Below the pieces are notes generated by a model that worked only from the letters and a program-made list of their open reading frames with translations, had not been told where the DNA came from and did no database searches. The position numbers and the translations under genes are program-made. DNA of 64,000 bases from NCBI RefSeq assembly GCF_000014185.1, contig NC_008148.1, positions 2,088,001 through 2,152,000 of the forward strand, read 5' to 3'. This DNA comes from Rubrobacter xylanophilus DSM 9941. Its GTDB lineage: Bacteria > Actinomycetota > Rubrobacteria > Rubrobacterales > Rubrobacteraceae. The stretch's first letter is position 1. Each line of letters opens with the position of its first letter. This document shows, piece after piece, positions 62,044 to 64,000 of the stretch.

Positions 62044-62706
62044 TCACAATCCGGTCACCCGCGCCACGGCGAAGCCGTCGAGCCTCTCCCGGAGGAGGGG
62101 GACTATGGTGGCGTCAAGCCGCCGGTCGCGGGCGAGCATCTCGTTGAAGCGGCTCACGGCGCAGGCGGCCTCGTCGCGGGGCTCGAGCACGTCCCCGCCG
62201 CGGATGAGGTTGTCCGCCAGAATGAGCGTGCCGGGGCGGGAGAGCCGCAGGGAGAGCTCCAGGTAGTCGGGGTAGCCCCTCTTGTCCGCGTCGATGAACA
62301 CCGCGTCGAAGGGCCCCTCGCCGCGCCGGATCATCTCGGAGAGGAGCCCGCGGGCCTCCCCGACCCGCACCTCCACCCTGCCGCCGAGCCCGGCGCGCTC
62401 TATGTTCCTGCGAGCCACCTCCGCGTGGCGCTCCTCTATCTCCAGCGAGACGAGGGAGCCGTCCTCGGGGAGGGCGCGGGCGAGGTGTATGGCGCTGTAG
62501 CCGCCGAGCGTCCCGATCTCCAGCGCCCGGCGGGCCCCGGCGAGCGCCGCGAGCAGCTGGAGGATCCTACCCTGGTTGGGAGAGATCTGGATCTCGGGCA
62601 GCCCGGCCCTCCGGGACTCCTCGAGCGCCGCCTCGAGCGCCGGGTCGGGCGGCGCGAACAGAGCCTCTATGTAGTCCTCAACCCTTCTCAGCAACCCGGC
62701 GTCCAC
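62044..62706 (-). CDS. SAM-dependent O-methyltransferase (caffeoyl-CoA OMT type)
   Basis: A 220-residue class I methyltransferase. [22 protein letters not shown] motif [20 protein letters not shown], and [19 protein letters not shown] with metal Asp, then [16 protein letters not shown]. Members methylate catechol-like oxygen in a divalent-metal-dependent way; bacterial substrates are mostly unknown. Placed between truA and rplM, overlapping truA by 19 nt. Confidence 0.92.
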   Translation of the reverse strand: MDAGLLRRVEDYIEALFAPPDPALEAALEESRRAGLPEIQISPNQGRILQLLAALAGARRALEIGTLGGYSAIHLARALPEDGSLVSLEIEERHAEVARRNIERAGLGGRVEVRVGEARGLLSEMIRRGEGPFDAVFIDADKRGYPDYLELSLRLSRPGTLILADNLIRGGDVLEPRDEAACAVSRFNEMLARDRRLDATIVPLLRERLDGFAVARVTGL

Positions 62707-63461
62707 AGCCCCTCCTCCACCTCCTCCACGGCGTAGCGCACCCGCACGAGCGTGAGGCCCCGCGCCGGGGCGGTGGGCCCCCCCTCGGCGCGCCGGGCCC
62801 CCCCGAGCAGCTCCTCAAAGGATGCCAGATCCCGCCGTCCCCGCGCCACCTCGAGCATGGTCCCCACCAGAGCCCGCACCATGTTGTACAGAAAGGCGTC
62901 CGCGGTGATCCTGTAGACGAGCAGGTCCCCGCACCTCTCCCACCGCGACTCGCTCACCGCGCGCTCGAAGCGCACGTGGTGGCTCTTGGCGGGGGTGAAG
63001 GCGCGGAAGTCGTGCACCCCGAGCACCCGCCGGGCGGCCTCCCCGAGAAGCCGCTCGTCCAGGCGGTACCCCACGTGCACCGCCCGGCGGCGGCGCAGCG
63101 GGGACCGCACCGGGGCGTTGACGATCCGGTACTCGTAGCTGCGGCTCGCGGCGTCGCGGCGGGCGTCGAAGCCCGGGGGAGCCGCCACGCACCGGCGCAG
63201 GGCCACGTCCTCCGAAAGCACGGCGCTCGCCTTGTAGGCGAGGGTCCCGGGGTCGGTGCCGTCGCGCGCGTCGAAGGAGACGACCTGCCCGCTGGCGTGC
63301 ACCCCGGCGTCGGTCCTGCCCGCCGCCGTGAGCCGCACCGGGTGGCGCAGGACGGTCTCGAGCGCCCGGGAGAGCTCCCCCTCGACCGTCCGACGCCCCG
63401 GCTGGCGGGCCCAGCCGGAGAAGCCCGCGCCGTCGTACTCGACGAGCCCGGCGAGCCTCAC
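62688..63461 (-). CDS. truA: tRNA pseudouridine(38-40) synthase
   Basis: A 257-residue enzyme that isomerises uridines 38-40 of tRNA anticodon stems. Catalytic Asp 51 in AAGRTDAGVHASGQVV; LVEYDGAGFSGWARQPGRRTVEG at the start and ADAFLYNMVRALVGTMLEV near the end are family signatures. GTG 63461 overlaps the ecfT stop (GTGA), the usual ecfT-truA-rplM-rpsI order. Confidence 0.97.
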   Translation of the reverse strand: MRLAGLVEYDGAGFSGWARQPGRRTVEGELSRALETVLRHPVRLTAAGRTDAGVHASGQVVSFDARDGTDPGTLAYKASAVLSEDVALRRCVAAPPGFDARRDAASRSYEYRIVNAPVRSPLRRRRAVHVGYRLDERLLGEAARRVLGVHDFRAFTPAKSHHVRFERAVSESRWERCGDLLVYRITADAFLYNMVRALVGTMLEVARGRRDLASFEELLGGARRAEGGPTAPARGLTLVRVRYAVEEVEEGLWTPGC

Positions 63462-64000
63462 AGCGCCGCCGCACCCCCCGTAAGGAGGACCGCCGCCCCG
63501 AGCGCCGCCGCGTCCCGCCAGCCGAAGCGCAGCTCTCGGTAGCGGGTGCGCCCCTCCCCTCCGCGGTAGCCCCGGCTCTCCATTGCCTCGGCCAGCTCGT
63601 CGGCGCGCCGGAAGGCCCCCACGGTGAGCGGGACCAGCACGGGGAGCACCGCCCGCAGCCGCCCCGCCACCCCGCCCTCCGAGAAGTCCGCCCCCCGGGC
63701 CGCCTGGGCGCGCATGATCTTCTGCGCCTCCTCGTCGAGCGTGGGGATGAAGCGCAGCGCTATGGTCATCATCATGGCCATCTCGTGCGCCGGGAAGCGC
63801 AGCCGCCGCAGCGGGGAGAGCAGATCTTCCATGGCGTCGGCCAGCGCCACCGGAGGGGTGGTGGCGGTTACCAGCGCCGCCGAGGTGACGAGCAGGGCTA
63901 TCCGGAGCGCGAGAAAGACCCCCGTCCTCACGCCCCCCTCGTGCACCTCGAGCGGCCCCCAGCCCACCAGCAGCGGGCCCTCGCGCGAGAAGAGCACCTG
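63458..64000 (-). CDS. ecfT: ECF transporter T component (5' end outside the window)
   Basis: The last 180 or so residues of EcfT, the energy-coupling membrane subunit shared by vitamin ECF importers. The coupling motifs ARGADF (AQAARGADFSEGG) and AMESRGYRGGEGRTRYREL are present, with membrane segments before and after. The frame is open through base 64000; about 80 N-terminal residues and the ATPase genes lie beyond. Confidence 0.92.
   Translation of the reverse strand, partial: QVLFSREGPLLVGWGPLEVHEGGVRTGVFLALRIALLVTSAALVTATTPPVALADAMEDLLSPLRRLRFPAHEMAMMMTIALRFIPTLDEEAQKIMRAQAARGADFSEGGVAGRLRAVLPVLVPLTVGAFRRADELAEAMESRGYRGGEGRTRYRELRFGWRDAAALGAAVLLTGGAAAL

Overview
The window is chromosomal DNA of a very GC-rich actinobacterium. 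Strong codon bias toward C/G at third positions, GTG/TTG starts, dense head-to-tail overlaps (ATGA, GTGA), split bacterial-type AccA/AccD rather than the fused actinobacterial carboxylases, and an apparent PPi-type phosphofructokinase all fit a deep-branching thermophile-like lineage such as Rubrobacter. That genus assignment is inference; no rRNA gene is present. I saw no tRNA, CRISPR array, insertion sequence or phage gene.

Layout. 1-9.2 kb is a fatty-acid/acetate block: PadR regulator, long-chain acyl-CoA synthetase, a glutaryl-CoA-dehydrogenase-like flavoprotein, a medium-chain reductase, and the glyoxylate shunt (aceA, aceB) beside a LysR regulator. 9.2-16.8 kb holds an acyltransferase-3/SGNH membrane enzyme and a Ugp-type ABC importer followed by a glycerophosphodiesterase. 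16.8-20.6 kb holds a divergent isocitrate/isopropylmalate dehydrogenase, a DUF4126 membrane protein, a fructosamine-kinase/LMW-phosphatase pair that looks like a protein-deglycation module, and a Crp/Fnr regulator. 20.6-22.7 kb is gene-poor: a phasin-like protein, an orphan small protein, and remnants of hypD and clpB abutting head-to-head.

22.7-27 kb carries a glutaredoxin, phosphofructokinase, and a TPP riboswitch driving a three-gene pyrimidine/thiamine-precursor ABC importer whose ATPase appears to start with CTG. 27-37 kb contains two trp clusters (trpF-B-A-accD-accA and trpG-D-C) with a c-di-GMP pair (PAS-GGDEF-degenerate EAL, and an intact stand-alone EAL) between them. 37-45 kb has an ornithine-cyclodeaminase-like protein, an MFS transporter, a GH31 glucosidase, an SDR, a HAD phosphatase, YbaK and a serine hydrolase.

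45-50.4 kb is a minus-strand run: protoglobin, a MarR regulator with a four-cysteine tail (also apparently CTG-started), MOSC, a LarA-like protein, and a signal-less peptide-binding protein interrupted by one in-frame TGA. 50.4-54.5 kb is plsY, a fatty acyl reductase-HAD fusion and an alcohol dehydrogenase, a candidate fatty-alcohol or ether-lipid module. 54.5-64 kb is a lipoprotein sulfatase, trpE, hisIE, hisF, a DUF429 protein, glmM, rpsI, rplM, an O-methyltransferase, truA and ecfT (cut by the window edge).

Regulatory themes visible in the DNA: an extended -10 of the form TGCTAnnnT is reused, and at least five genes have a -10 only 7-10 nt before the start codon with no Shine-Dalgarno, so they are probably leaderless. 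Several perfect palindromes sit inside or beside promoters (fadD/acyl-CoA dehydrogenase, aceA, aceB, protoglobin). The strongest candidates for something undescribed are the protoglobin/Cys-MarR operon, the PlsY/FAR-HAD/ADH lipid cluster, and the two CTG starts.
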